Source: an uncultured Lachnospiraceae bacterium
Lineage (GTDB): Bacteria; Bacillota; Clostridia; Lachnospirales; Lachnospiraceae
Direction of reading: 5' to 3'
Assembly: GCA_910588655.1 (NCBI GenBank)
Contig: CAJUPJ010000005.1
Span: forward strand, 35,965 to 99,964
Length of the DNA stretch: 64,000 nucleotides
Position numbers and translations under genes: made by a program. The notes under the pieces are model-generated. The model worked only from the letters and a program-made list of their open reading frames with translations, searched no databases and was not told the DNA's origin. Below are positions 16,847 through 25,961 of the stretch, one piece after another (position 1 is the first letter of the stretch; each line of letters begins with the position of its first letter).

Positions 16847-17782
16847 ATGAAAAGAAAAAGTTATATAATATGTTTATTATTTTTATCTGTAATGGTAAGT
16901 CTGGCTGGCTGTACAAAAGAAAATAGTGGTAAAAGCAAAAATTCTGTTAAAGTAAAATATAATGTAGAGACTGGTTTTCTTGAAGCTGAAGGTGTAAGTT
17001 ACCAGATAAATGATAATAATGCTGCTGTGGCGGGACATTGTGATTTAGATATAGAAAATTTAAATATTCCAGATAAAATAAATTATGAAAACAAAGATTA
17101 CCCTGTTACCAAAATTATAAGCAGTGCTTTTGAATCTGATTTAAGTCTTGTAAATTTTACAGCAGGTTCTAATATAACAGAAATTGAAGATAGCGCATTT
17201 TATTCATGTGATACATTGGAAACAATTAATCTGAATAATACTGTAAAGAAAATTGGAGAAGATGCTTTTGGCAGTTGTTCTAATTTAAGAGAAATAAAGG
17301 GTGTTGGTGCTTTGACAAGTATTTCAAACCATGCTTTTAGTAATTGTTACTCACTGGAGTATTTTTTTATATCTAAAACAATAGAAAGCATGGGGACAGA
17401 AATATTTTCAGATTGTGAAAACCTTAAAGAATGTAAGCTGGAAGAAGGGCTATCATTTATTGGGCAGGGTATGTTTACTAATTGTGAAAATCTTTCAGAA
17501 GTTTCACTTCCAAAAAGTATAACCACTATTAATGAAGAAGCATTCTGGGGCTGTAGCGCAATTAAAGAAATTGAACTGCCAGAAGGATTAATTATAATTG
17601 GTGACAGGGCTTTTTATGATACAGGGATTACAACATTAAAACTTCCAGAAGAAATAACAGGAATTAAGTTTGACATGCTTGATGGGACAAATGATTTAAA
17701 AAGTATTACTGTGCCTTCATCAAAAGAAGACATTTATAAAGAAGAATTTAATGATTATGGAATTGAAATAAATATATATTAA
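16847..17782 (+). CDS. BspA-type leucine-rich repeat lipoprotein (copy B)
   Basis: This 311-residue protein has lipobox LAGC (MKRKSYIICLLFLSVMVSLAGC) followed by about eight BspA-type leucine-rich repeats, nearly identical to copy A at 10366-11304 over most of the repeat region. Ribosome site GAGGAA, start ATG 16847. It follows a secreted-protein paralogue exactly as copy A does, on the opposite strand, making the locus a near-mirror image around the recombinase. The likely role is surface binding or partnership with the upstream secreted protein. The close identity of the lipoproteins contrasts with the divergence of the secreted partners. Confidence 0.85.
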   Translation: MKRKSYIICLLFLSVMVSLAGCTKENSGKSKNSVKVKYNVETGFLEAEGVSYQINDNNAAVAGHCDLDIENLNIPDKINYENKDYPVTKIISSAFESDLSLVNFTAGSNITEIEDSAFYSCDTLETINLNNTVKKIGEDAFGSCSNLREIKGVGALTSISNHAFSNCYSLEYFFISKTIESMGTEIFSDCENLKECKLEEGLSFIGQGMFTNCENLSEVSLPKSITTINEEAFWGCSAIKEIELPEGLIIIGDRAFYDTGITTLKLPEEITGIKFDMLDGTNDLKSITVPSSKEDIYKEEFNDYGIEINIY

Positions 17783-17814
17783 ATTTATAAATAAAGCTAT
17801 AAGTCTTTTACAAT

Positions 17815-17862
17815 ATATGCAGCCATATGTATAAAAGCCATTCCAGCCATATGGCTGCATAT
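17815..17862. terminator. Hairpin between convergent lipoprotein and Rpn genes
   Basis: Perfect 15-bp stem ATATGCAGCCATATG (17815-17829) with its complement at 17848-17862, 18-nt loop. It lies between convergent genes. The T content after it is modest, so this is a probable bidirectional terminator. Confidence 0.55.
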
Positions 17863-17865
17863 TAT

Positions 17866-18831
17866 TTACCGGCTGATTTTATATTCTTTAAGAAGTTTAT
17901 CCATATATGCAGAATCAGTTGCAGCACGTGAAATCTCAGATATTTTTCCATCTTCTGCAAGTCTTACAGATAATTGTGCCATTAACTGGACGCCTTGCTG
18001 CATACCCTGTTGTATACCTTGCTGCATACCCTGTTGTATACCTTGCTGCATACCCTGTTGCATACCTTGTTTAAGCTTTTTATCAGCATAAGTTTCTAAA
18101 ACCTGTCCGCCCATAACTTTATCCACCTCCTTACAGATATTTTTGTTGTTATTAAAAATATAATGCACAAGTTTTTCTGTAAATTCTATAATATTTGTCA
18201 TGTCATAACTGTTAAGTATGTCACTATTGTATGCTTTACTTATGCCATTATATAGTTCTTCATATTCTTTTTTAATATATGGCATAATTTCTTCATCTGT
18301 TTTATTTTCATAACGCATAATATAATAGGGTATAAGAAGAAACAAATCTTTTTGGATTATTTCTTCATAATTATATTTTTGTACTTTAATAACAGGCACA
18401 CTATAGTTTATACTTTCCCCATTCTGGAAATTTACTTTCATTTCTATTTTATCTGGTGTTCTGCCTGTATGTCTTAAATACAATACAGCGGAATATGGAA
18501 AATTAATTTCATAACCCTCTTCTGTCTTTTTTACATTTTCTAATGCTATATGGAAGTCATATTCAACCATCCTTAATATAATTGTTCCATCTGGGTTGCT
18601 CTGGCACTCAATATGATAGAATTTACCTGCAAGCCTGATTAATGAATCAGTTATTATTTCCCCAATACTGTTTTGTTCCTTCCCGGATAATATATGGTGC
18701 TCTCCTGAAAGAAGTTCCATTTCTTCTGTTATTTTATATTTGGTGGAAAAAACTTCATTAATTACTGGAATTAAAAGTTTTGTATTTTTTTCGCACAATG
18801 TACGAAAAATATCATCATATATTTTACTCAT
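17866..18831 (-). CDS. Rpn-family (YhgA-like) PD-(D/E)XK nuclease / putative transposase-like protein
   Basis: This 321-residue protein has an N-terminal domain typical of the Rpn/PDDEXK nuclease family: MSKIYDDIFRTLCEKN, ...DSLIRLAGKFYHIECQSNPDGTIILRMVEYD, where the ECQS motif corresponds to the E-x-Q core. The C-terminus contains a low-complexity run of GMQQ/GIQQ units encoded by tandem 24-bp DNA repeats (17993-18064), followed by a short tail. Rpn proteins are associated with RecA-independent recombination in E. coli. The many copies in gut Firmicutes have unknown roles, possibly defence. Single gene, convergent with the LRR lipoprotein. Start ATG 18831 with a purine-rich AAGGAAA upstream. 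Confidence 0.8.
   Translation of the reverse strand: MSKIYDDIFRTLCEKNTKLLIPVINEVFSTKYKITEEMELLSGEHHILSGKEQNSIGEIITDSLIRLAGKFYHIECQSNPDGTIILRMVEYDFHIALENVKKTEEGYEINFPYSAVLYLRHTGRTPDKIEMKVNFQNGESINYSVPVIKVQKYNYEEIIQKDLFLLIPYYIMRYENKTDEEIMPYIKKEYEELYNGISKAYNSDILNSYDMTNIIEFTEKLVHYIFNNNKNICKEVDKVMGGQVLETYADKKLKQGMQQGMQQGIQQGMQQGIQQGMQQGVQLMAQLSVRLAEDGKISEISRAATDSAYMDKLLKEYKISR
17993..18064 (-). repeat. Three tandem 24-bp repeats inside the Rpn gene
   Basis: Three successive 24-bp units (17993-18016, 18017-18040, 18041-18064) that differ at one base. They encode GMQQGIQQ-type units. The repeat count is divisible into codons, so slippage would change length without a frameshift. Confidence 0.85.
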
Positions 18832-19027
18832 TTCTTTTCCTTATAATCTTTCATGTAATATTTCCTGGTAAGATAATTTTGATATATAAATTGCTTTGTT
18901 AATATTATATGCTATAAAGAGTAAAATTACAATACTCAGACAGGCGGATGTCCGCAACCTGCATTACCTGCGTGCCTTTTAAAGGGCTTATTTAAATAAG
19001 CTTAAAATATTTCTCCGCTAAATAAAT

Positions 19028-19069
19028 TGACAAATAATTTCTATCTGTTAAAATGAAAAAGGTTTTCAA
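19028..19069 (+). promoter_or_regulatory. Promoter and Fur-family box of the regulator gene
   Basis: TTGACA (19028-19033), 16 nt, TAAAAT (19050-19055). A 15-bp dyad TGAAAA-AGG-TTTTCA (19055-19069) directly follows the -10 box. It resembles Fur/PerR-type boxes and suggests autorepression by the product of 19090-19509. Confidence 0.6.
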
Positions 19070-19089
19070 AATCAAAGGAGGCACTTATC

Positions 19090-19509
19090 ATGAACTCTTC
19101 AAATTCATACCATACAAAGCAGCAGCAGGCTATACTTGGATATATGGAGAATAATAAAAACGGGTATGTTACTGTCAGCCAGATTGCAAAACATTTAAAG
19201 GAGCAGGGAACACCTGTCGGGACTACTACTATATACAGGCATCTTGAAAAATTCCAGAAAGAAGGGATTGTCCAGAAAATTGTTCTTGATGGCAACAGCG
19301 GCGCATGTTACCAGTATATACATGGCAATCCCTCAGATAACAACTGCCAGTTCCTGCTTAAATGCGAAAACTGTGGCAAAATCACAAATATGGGATGCAG
19401 CCATATGCAGGATTTATATTCACATGTACTGGAAGAACACAACTTTAATGTAAACCCGCACCGCACAATGTTTTATGGCACATGCAGCCAATGTTTTGAT
19501 GATAAATAA
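19090..19509 (+). CDS. Fur-family metal-responsive transcriptional regulator
   Basis: This 139-residue protein has an N-terminal winged helix (TVSQIAKHLKEQGTPVGTTTIYRHLEKFQKEGIV, about 33-67) and a C-terminal dimer/metal domain with the two CxxC pairs of the structural zinc site (CENC about 97-100, CSQC about 134-137) and His residues in the HMQDLYSHVLEEHNFNVNPH segment. Which metal it senses (Zn, Fe, peroxide/Fe) cannot be decided. The neighbouring ZnuA-type gene favours zinc. Strong AAAGGAGG site, ATG 19090. A Fur-box-like dyad lies over its own promoter. Followed 79 nt later by the substrate-binding lipoprotein. Confidence 0.85.
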   Translation: MNSSNSYHTKQQQAILGYMENNKNGYVTVSQIAKHLKEQGTPVGTTTIYRHLEKFQKEGIVQKIVLDGNSGACYQYIHGNPSDNNCQFLLKCENCGKITNMGCSHMQDLYSHVLEEHNFNVNPHRTMFYGTCSQCFDDK

Positions 19510-19588
19510 TACCTGCCATTCCAGAATAAAATATAGATTAAATAATAAACAGGACAATGTTTAAACCAGACAAGAAATGAGGAAATTA

Positions 19589-20572
19589 ATGAAAACTTTT
19601 ATTAAAAGCATTTACAATTTTAAAATATTGCTACTTTTATTGTGTTTTACAGCTGCTTATACAATTACTTTTACAGGATGTGGAAAAAACAGTACAACAC
19701 CAGGTGAAAGTAACAATGGTAAATTAAGTATTGTAACTACTATTTTCCCGTATTATGACTTTACACGGCAGGTTGCAGGTGATAAAGCTGATATAAAACT
19801 AATTGTACCAGCAGGTATGGATACCCATTCGTTTGAACCAGTTGCATCTGATATGATAGATATTGGGAAAGCAGATATAATTATATACAATGGCGGGGAA
19901 ACAGAAGGATGGGCAAGCCAGGTTCTTGAGGCAGCATCAAATAAAAATATTATAGCAGAAAAAATGATTGATTATGTAGAAACTGTTACAGAAGAAGATG
20001 TTACAGGACTACACAAAGACCATAACCATAGCGGAACGGGGGAAACTGATGAACATATATGGACATCCCCTGCCAACGCCATTACAATTGTTTCAAAAAT
20101 AGCAGATATTTTATCAGAAGCAGATAAGGATAATTCAGATTATTACCACGGTAATGCCAGTAAATATATTAAAAAACTTAAAGAAATTGACAGTAAATTC
20201 AGGGAAATTGTAAATTCTTCTGGCAAAAAACAACTGCTTTTTGCAGACAGGTTTCCATTAAGGTATTTTGTAGATGAATATGGACTGGATTACAATGCTG
20301 CATTTGCAGGATGCAGTTCTGAAACAGAACCAAGTGCTGATATAATAGCATATCTTACAGACAAAGCAATAGATGAAAACATACATGTTATATTAAAAGT
20401 TGAACTTACAAGCCCTAAGGTGGCGGATGCTATAGCAGAAACAGCAGGCGCAAAGGTTATGACATTTAATACATGCCATAATGTTACAAAAGAACAGTTT
20501 GACAGTGGTATAACTTATTATGATTTAATGAAAGAAAACACAGAAGTATTAAAAGAAGCTTTAGCAGAATAG
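19589..20572 (+). CDS. ZnuA/AdcA-type metal ABC transporter substrate-binding lipoprotein
   Basis: About 327 residues. Lipobox FTGC follows a hydrophobic signal segment. The mature part fits the cluster A-I metal-binding family: VTTIFPYYDFTRQVAG, GMDTHSFEP (metal His), a short His-containing loop DHNHSGTGETDEHIW (second His) and a C-terminal acidic ligand region. I choose ATG 19589 because the AGGAA site overlaps an upstream in-frame ATG at 19577. Likely captures zinc or manganese at the membrane face. No ABC permease or ATPase gene is adjacent, so it must work with components encoded elsewhere. Probably controlled by the preceding Fur-family regulator. Confidence 0.85.
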   Translation: MKTFIKSIYNFKILLLLLCFTAAYTITFTGCGKNSTTPGESNNGKLSIVTTIFPYYDFTRQVAGDKADIKLIVPAGMDTHSFEPVASDMIDIGKADIIIYNGGETEGWASQVLEAASNKNIIAEKMIDYVETVTEEDVTGLHKDHNHSGTGETDEHIWTSPANAITIVSKIADILSEADKDNSDYYHGNASKYIKKLKEIDSKFREIVNSSGKKQLLFADRFPLRYFVDEYGLDYNAAFAGCSSETEPSADIIAYLTDKAIDENIHVILKVELTSPKVADAIAETAGAKVMTFNTCHNVTKEQFDSGITYYDLMKENTEVLKEALAE

Positions 20573-20578
20573 TGTAAT

Positions 20579-20619
20579 AAGCCATGCAGCCAATAATGTA
20601 AATAATGGCAGCATGGCTT
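20579..20619 (+). terminator. Terminator after the ZnuA-type gene
   Basis: Stem AAGCCATGC / GCATGGCTT (20579-20587, 20611-20619) with a secondary inner pairing, followed by an AT-rich stretch ending in TTTTT. Confidence 0.65.
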
Positions 20620-20729
20620 AAATTATTTTTGTACCAGTTTTATAATATTATTATGGAATTACTGTTTTTTATGGCGGTTTTAATATAGAATATGGCAATA
20701 ATATTATAAATACAAAAAACCTTGTTATA

Positions 20730-20751
20730 CTGCCAGGCTTATTCCTGGCAG
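20730..20751 (+). promoter_or_regulatory. Leader hairpin before the ECF sigma gene
   Basis: Perfect 8-bp stem CTGCCAGG / CCTGGCAG with a 6-nt loop, ending just before the GAAAGGA ribosome site. It could modulate translation of the sigma factor or be an operator. Confidence 0.4.
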
Positions 20752-20766
20752 ATGAAAGGATAAAAG

Positions 20767-21324
20767 ATGGATGATAAAGAACTGCTTCTGCTTCTGGACA
20801 CCTCCCCACAGGATGGAATCCGGAAACTGGCAGATTTGTATGGCAGCCTTGTCTGGTCTGTTGCATACGGAAAACTTTCTGGCAGATTTGGCAGGGAAGA
20901 TATAGAAGAATGTGTCAGTGATATATTTCTTGATATTTACCAGTACCGCAATAAAATCGACTTAGACAAAGGCAGCATTAAAACTATTCTTATGATTATA
21001 ACCAGGCGCAAAATTATAAAATATTACCAGCGTAAGAGCCCAGATGCAGAATATATACAATGGGAAGAAAGCGAGAACCTGCTTCCCTCTTCTGGCAATA
21101 CACTGGAACAGGAAATTATAAGAAAAGAGCAGAACCATATGGTTTTTGAAGCAATTAAGGCACTTGGTGAACCCGACTCTACAATAATTGTACAAAAATA
21201 CTATTACAGTATGACTGCTAAAGAAATCGGCAAAGGGCTTGGACTTACTAAAAATGCAGTAGAAAAAAGGGCAAAACGTGCATTAGAAAAATTAAGGAGG
21301 GATTGTTATGGGATTATCCAGTAA
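20767..21324 (+). CDS. ECF-type RNA polymerase sigma factor
   Basis: This 185-residue protein contains sigma-70 region 2 (FGREDIEECVSDIFLDIYQYRNKID, then KTILMIITRRKIIKYYQRK, about 43-90) and region 4 (ALGEPDSTIIVQKYYYSMTAKEIGKGLGLTKNAVEKRAKRALEKLRRD, about 135-182). The length is normal for ECF sigmas. Ribosome site AAAGGA, ATG 20767. Its 3' end overlaps the next gene by 17 nt, which points to translational coupling with its predicted membrane anti-sigma factor. The signal is unknown. Confidence 0.85.
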   Translation: MDDKELLLLLDTSPQDGIRKLADLYGSLVWSVAYGKLSGRFGREDIEECVSDIFLDIYQYRNKIDLDKGSIKTILMIITRRKIIKYYQRKSPDAEYIQWEESENLLPSSGNTLEQEIIRKEQNHMVFEAIKALGEPDSTIIVQKYYYSMTAKEIGKGLGLTKNAVEKRAKRALEKLRRDCYGIIQ

Positions 21325-22396
21325 TAAAAATAATATTACACGCAAGGAACAGTGCGAATGGCTTGACAATGTGCTGGAAAATGCCAGCAAGGATGATATT
21401 GTCTGGATGTGCAGCATAAAGGCAGGCATACATAAAAACCAGGTTTTTAATGAAAAGCTCTCATGGAATGTAATTGACAAGGCAGGACTTGCGGATGAAG
21501 CAGAGATTAAAAGGCGGAGGCAATTTAAAAAAGAACAGCGGCGCAGGCATATAATACGTGTGTGCAGCGCTTTAGCCGTATTTGCAATATTAATTATTAT
21601 ACTTGCAGTTAATGGTGTTTTTGACAGGGATGAAACTTATTACTATGAATATGATTTATGCAATGCTTACAATGCTAAAATTAATACTAATGATACAGAA
21701 TGGTATAATAAGTACCAGGACAGGCAAATTTTAGACTTAAAGAAAGTTCCTGCTGGCAAAGCACCTGATATAGATGAGGAAATACTTGACAATACTATGT
21801 ATGCCCTTGCAGCACAATATTGTGCATCTAATGATTTCGTAATAGATGATTATAAAACACAAAAAATATGTGAAGGAAAGACAGAATCTGGAAAATATGC
21901 ATTATTATTCAGACTGGCACTTGCCTGCTATGATATTAAAAAGTCCTCGGACAACAGTGGAAAAAATATGTATTATACGGACTTTTATGCTTATGTATAT
22001 CCAGACGAGGTTAAAACAGGCAGTAATGTAACAGGTATTTATATGTGTTCCATTAAAGATGAAAAAGCAGATAAAATACCTGGCTTGTACAGAAACTTTG
22101 CTGTGCACGTAGAACCAGCCAGTACAGGGTATTATATTTCAATAGAGGAGAAGTTACTTTTTAATGGCAATGGCATATGCGGCAATGCACTTACAGATAT
22201 ATATGAGGAGAGCGGAGCGCCTGTAGCAACAAGCTTCTCTATTAACAAAGATTTAAAAGAAAATAAAATATATACCTTTAATAACAGTATTGCTACATTT
22301 AAAATAAAATTTATAGAAAATGGGCTGATGCTTAAATATTGCTATGCAGGAGATAATATAAATAATAAAGATTACATTGAAATTCCCAAAATTTAA
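21308..22396 (+). CDS. Predicted membrane anti-sigma factor for the upstream ECF sigma
   Basis: This 362-residue protein has a cytoplasmic N-terminal region of ~80 residues (charged, with KKEQRRRH before the membrane), a single transmembrane helix (about 83-101, ALAVFAILIIILAVNG) and a ~260-residue extracytoplasmic domain without a recognised family. It overlaps the sigma gene and has a good AAGGAGG site. This topology and context fit an anti-sigma/sensor that holds the ECF sigma at the membrane. No zinc-binding HxxxCxxC anti-sigma motif is visible, so the inhibition domain would be of another type. Confidence 0.7.
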   Translation: MGLSSNKNNITRKEQCEWLDNVLENASKDDIVWMCSIKAGIHKNQVFNEKLSWNVIDKAGLADEAEIKRRRQFKKEQRRRHIIRVCSALAVFAILIIILAVNGVFDRDETYYYEYDLCNAYNAKINTNDTEWYNKYQDRQILDLKKVPAGKAPDIDEEILDNTMYALAAQYCASNDFVIDDYKTQKICEGKTESGKYALLFRLALACYDIKKSSDNSGKNMYYTDFYAYVYPDEVKTGSNVTGIYMCSIKDEKADKIPGLYRNFAVHVEPASTGYYISIEEKLLFNGNGICGNALTDIYEESGAPVATSFSINKDLKENKIYTFNNSIATFKIKFIENGLMLKYCYAGDNINNKDYIEIPKI

Positions 22397-22578
22397 AAAC
22401 CAGAAATTACAAAACATCAAAATAGTGTTAAAAATCATGCTAATAATTATAGACGTCTGCCCCAGACAGCAGTATACTTATAACCATAGAAAACAGGGAG
22501 GCAAAACCTTCCATACGGCACAGCCACAGGCAGTTATTTTTTACTTGTGGTATTCTTTAAAAATGAAAGGGGATTACA

Positions 22579-24915
22579 ATGAAAGTAGCAGATGGTTTCT
22601 GGTTAAGCAAAAAAGGTTATGATGTAAATTATGCTTCACAGGCATACAAAGTAGAAACAACAGCAAATTCAATAAAGGTACTTGCTACACCATACACTGT
22701 CAAGCACAGGGGCATGACACTCGGAGGCCCTAACCTTGAGATTACTTACACTTCTACTTCTGAAAATATTATTAAAGTGCATATAGACCACTACAGGGGC
22801 GGTCTTGATAATATACCACAGTTTGAACTTAATGAAGATACAGGCTATGTCCCATCTATTACAAAGACAGAAGATGAAGTAGTAATGGTTTCAGGTGATA
22901 CAAAGCTTGTTATCAAAACTGGTGATGAATGGGATGTTGCATATTATTATAAAGATAAGTACCTTACAGGCGGTGCATGGAGGTCAACTTCCATAATTAC
23001 TGAAAGCCAGTTTACAGCCAACGCACGCATGGCACTCCAGGAAGATGATGAATTCTTTAATTATCCACAGGATGCCCATACAACATATATCAGGGAGCAG
23101 TTAAAGACAGATATTGGCGAATGTATTTACGGTTTTGGTGAGAAATTTACCCCATTTGTTAAGAATGGACAGGTAGTTGAAACATGGAATAACGATGGTG
23201 GTACATGTTCAGACCAGAGTTATAAAAATATCCCATTTTATATTTCATCAAAGAGCTATGGAATATTTGTAAACAGTTCAGACAAAGTATCATTTGAAGT
23301 AAACTCTGATACAGTTTCAAAGGTAACATTTACACTTCCAGGTGAACAGCTTGAATACTTTGTTATTGGTGGCAGCAACCTTGAAAATGTACTTGAAAAT
23401 TATACAACACTTACAGGAAAGCCTGCACTTCCTCCTGCTTATTCATTTGGTTTATGGCTTTCAACATCATTTACAACAAGTTATGATGAAGAAACAGTAA
23501 ACAGCTTTATTGACGGAATGGCAGAAAGAAAAATCCCTCTCCAGGTATTCCATTTTGACTGTTTCTGGATGAAAGAATATGAGTGGTGCAACTTTGAATG
23601 GGACAAGGATATGTTCCCAGACCCTGAAGGCATGCTTAAAAGACTGCATGACAAAGGGCTTGAAATTTGTGTATGGATTAATTCATATATTGGCCAGCAG
23701 TCAAAGCTCTTTGATATTGGCAAAGAGAAGGGATACTTTATTAAAAACCTGGATGGAAGTGTATTCCAGGCAGACTTATGGCAGCCAGGCATGGCAATAG
23801 TTGACTTTACAAACCCAGAAGCATGTGACTGGTACAAAGGGCTTTTAAAAACACTTTTTGATATGGGTGTTAATAATATTAAGACGGACTTTGGTGAAAG
23901 AATTCCTACAAAGTGCAAATATTATAATGGCATGGACCCAATTAAGATGCACAACTATTACACATACCTTTACAATAAAGTAATATTTGAGGCACTGGAA
24001 GAATACTATGGCAAGGACAAAGCCTGCCTCTTCGCAAGAAGCGCTACTGTTGGCGGACAGAAATTCCCTGTACACTGGGGCGGTGACTGCTATGCTGATT
24101 ACTCAGCTATGTCAGAAACACTTCATGGCGGCTTATCACTCTGCTCATCAGGTTTTGGCTTCTTCTCACATGATATGGGTGGTTTTGAAGCAACAGCACC
24201 AGCAGATATTTATAAGAGATGGTGTGCATTCGGATGCCTTTCAACACACAGCCGCCTGCATGGTTCAACTTCTTACAGAGTACCTTGGGCATATGATGAT
24301 GAAGCATGCGATGTACTGCGCCACTATGTAAATATCAAGGGAAGCCTTATGCCTTACCTCTGGGCACAGGCAAATAAGACACATATAACAGGTATTCCAA
24401 TGATGCGTTCAATGATAGTTGCATTTACAGATGAAACAGCATGTAAATACCTTGACCAGCAGTATATGCTTGGTGACAACCTGTGTATAGTACCTGTAAT
24501 GAATGAAGCTGGCACAGCAGAATTTTATCTGCCAGACTGCGGCACATGGACAGATATCCAGAGTGGTGAAACTTATGAGGGAGGCAGATATTACACAAGG
24601 ACATGTGATTACTTCCAGACACCAATACTTGTACGTCCAAACAGCATTATAACATTTGGTAACTTTGACATGAATGTTGTATATGATTATCTGGATAATG
24701 CAGAGGCTGTTATTTACGGGCTTGAAGATGGCAAAACAGCAGAAACTGTTATTTATGACAGTGAATCCAATAAAATTACAGATATAAGCGCAACAAGAAA
24801 TGGCAATGTAATTACAGTTTCTTATGCTGCTACAGATAAAAACTTTAAAGTAACAGCATATGGTAAAACAGCAGAAGCTAAAGCAGGTACTACAAGCCTT
24901 GAAATAAATCTTTAG
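22579..24915 (+). CDS. yicI: Alpha-xylosidase, glycoside hydrolase family 31 (YicI type)
   Basis: This 778-residue cytoplasmic enzyme removes alpha-xylosyl residues from the non-reducing end of xyloglucan-type oligosaccharides (isoprimeverose and similar). It aligns in length and order with E. coli YicI: N-terminal beta domain, GH31 barrel with the catalytic nucleophile D437 in KTDFGERIP and the acid/base D503 in WGGDCYADYSAM, then C-terminal beta domains. No signal peptide. Ribosome site AAAGGGG, ATG 22579. Followed after 11 nt by a peptidase-like gene. No sugar transporter is adjacent. The GH31 call is very firm; the xylosidase specificity rests on the YicI-type motifs. Confidence 0.92.
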   Translation: MKVADGFWLSKKGYDVNYASQAYKVETTANSIKVLATPYTVKHRGMTLGGPNLEITYTSTSENIIKVHIDHYRGGLDNIPQFELNEDTGYVPSITKTEDEVVMVSGDTKLVIKTGDEWDVAYYYKDKYLTGGAWRSTSIITESQFTANARMALQEDDEFFNYPQDAHTTYIREQLKTDIGECIYGFGEKFTPFVKNGQVVETWNNDGGTCSDQSYKNIPFYISSKSYGIFVNSSDKVSFEVNSDTVSKVTFTLPGEQLEYFVIGGSNLENVLENYTTLTGKPALPPAYSFGLWLSTSFTTSYDEETVNSFIDGMAERKIPLQVFHFDCFWMKEYEWCNFEWDKDMFPDPEGMLKRLHDKGLEICVWINSYIGQQSKLFDIGKEKGYFIKNLDGSVFQADLWQPGMAIVDFTNPEACDWYKGLLKTLFDMGVNNIKTDFGERIPTKCKYYNGMDPIKMHNYYTYLYNKVIFEALEEYYGKDKACLFARSATVGGQKFPVHWGGDCYADYSAMSETLHGGLSLCSSGFGFFSHDMGGFEATAPADIYKRWCAFGCLSTHSRLHGSTSYRVPWAYDDEACDVLRHYVNIKGSLMPYLWAQANKTHITGIPMMRSMIVAFTDETACKYLDQQYMLGDNLCIVPVMNEAGTAEFYLPDCGTWTDIQSGETYEGGRYYTRTCDYFQTPILVRPNSIITFGNFDMNVVYDYLDNAEAVIYGLEDGKTAETVIYDSESNKITDISATRNGNVITVSYAATDKNFKVTAYGKTAEAKAGTTSLEINL

Positions 24916-24926
24916 GAAATACCTGT

Positions 24927-25829
24927 ATGAACCATAGAATTAAAAGAATAATTAAAAGATTAATAAAAAGAAACAGGCAGCAGATAGTTTATATAATGGC
25001 TGGAATTACTTTTATACTTGTAATGGCATCTGCTGCATATACAATAAGACAATTATATATTGAACTTAATATAGGCGGAGCGGTAACTACAATAGCTGTA
25101 GTTACTGCTTCGCCAAAGCCGTCACAAGAAAAAATCTTTATAATAACCCCGCCGCCAGAACAGGAACATCCTGTTACAGATAACTATCCGCTATATAACG
25201 AAGAAAATATATATACATTTCTCCAAGGCCCTAAATCATGGGAAAGACGTATTGACTGGTCAGGTTCATGGGGCAAAGAATTTTATGATGGGGGCTCATT
25301 TGGCGGATTTGGCTGTGGGCTGTGCTGCCTTGCCAATGTCTACTCAACCATAAGCACATGCCAGTGTACCCCTGTTGATATGTACAAATTTACAAGGAAA
25401 AATACTGGATATGGCGGAGGCGGCGCTATTGCATGGGATTATATGGACACTGCCCTTACTAAACTTGGATTTAGTACAAGCCTCAAGCGCAAACCACGCA
25501 GCTACAAGGCTTTCAGGGAACAGATAGCAGAAGCAGAATGCAGCATAGTCCTTATAAGCAGTAATAATTCCAGGTGTTACTGGAAAAATACACCTGGACA
25601 CTATGTAACAATATTTTCATATGATAAAGATACTGGCACTGTATTCCTGGCAGACTCAGGAGACCCAGACCATAACAGGCAGCGTATAGAACTTCACAAG
25701 ATTTATAAATCATTAAAAACTGCAAGTGAATGGCAATACCTTATTGCTGGAAATTATAATAGCAGAAATGATATATGGAAACACAGGAAATCAGATGGAA
25801 ACTGGGTAAAACCTGGATATATACAGTAA
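24927..25829 (+). CDS. Membrane-anchored C39-like (papain-fold) peptidase
   Basis: This 300-residue protein has a highly basic N-terminus, one transmembrane anchor (about 20-43) and a Pro/Thr linker. The C-terminal domain has the Cys-His pattern of the Peptidase_C39_2 family: catalytic Cys in FGCGLCCLANVYST, His in TPGHYVTIFSY and an acidic ADSGDP strand. It should sit outside the membrane. The substrate is unknown; such solitary C39-like domains are often predicted rather than proven peptidases. It lies 11 nt after the alpha-xylosidase gene and ends in a clear terminator, so the two may be co-transcribed. Confidence 0.75.
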   Translation: MNHRIKRIIKRLIKRNRQQIVYIMAGITFILVMASAAYTIRQLYIELNIGGAVTTIAVVTASPKPSQEKIFIITPPPEQEHPVTDNYPLYNEENIYTFLQGPKSWERRIDWSGSWGKEFYDGGSFGGFGCGLCCLANVYSTISTCQCTPVDMYKFTRKNTGYGGGGAIAWDYMDTALTKLGFSTSLKRKPRSYKAFREQIAEAECSIVLISSNNSRCYWKNTPGHYVTIFSYDKDTGTVFLADSGDPDHNRQRIELHKIYKSLKTASEWQYLIAGNYNSRNDIWKHRKSDGNWVKPGYIQ

Positions 25830-25889
25830 AACCTGTACCTTTACCAAATGTATTTTTACCAGGACAAAACGGATAAGCTGGCTTAAACT

Positions 25890-25927
25890 AAGTTTCCAGA
25901 CATTATATATGCCTGGAAACTTTTTTA
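25890..25927 (+). terminator. Intrinsic terminator after the C39-like gene
   Basis: Stem AAGTTTCCAG / CTGGAAACTT (25890-25899, 25913-25922) followed by a T-run. Confidence 0.85.
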
Positions 25928-25961
25928 TTCTCTATTAATTATATTATATAATTAACAGAAA

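Noticed and set aside
17993..18064. CRISPR-like repeat array
   Set aside because: Repeats are directly adjacent without spacers and in frame inside a protein gene.
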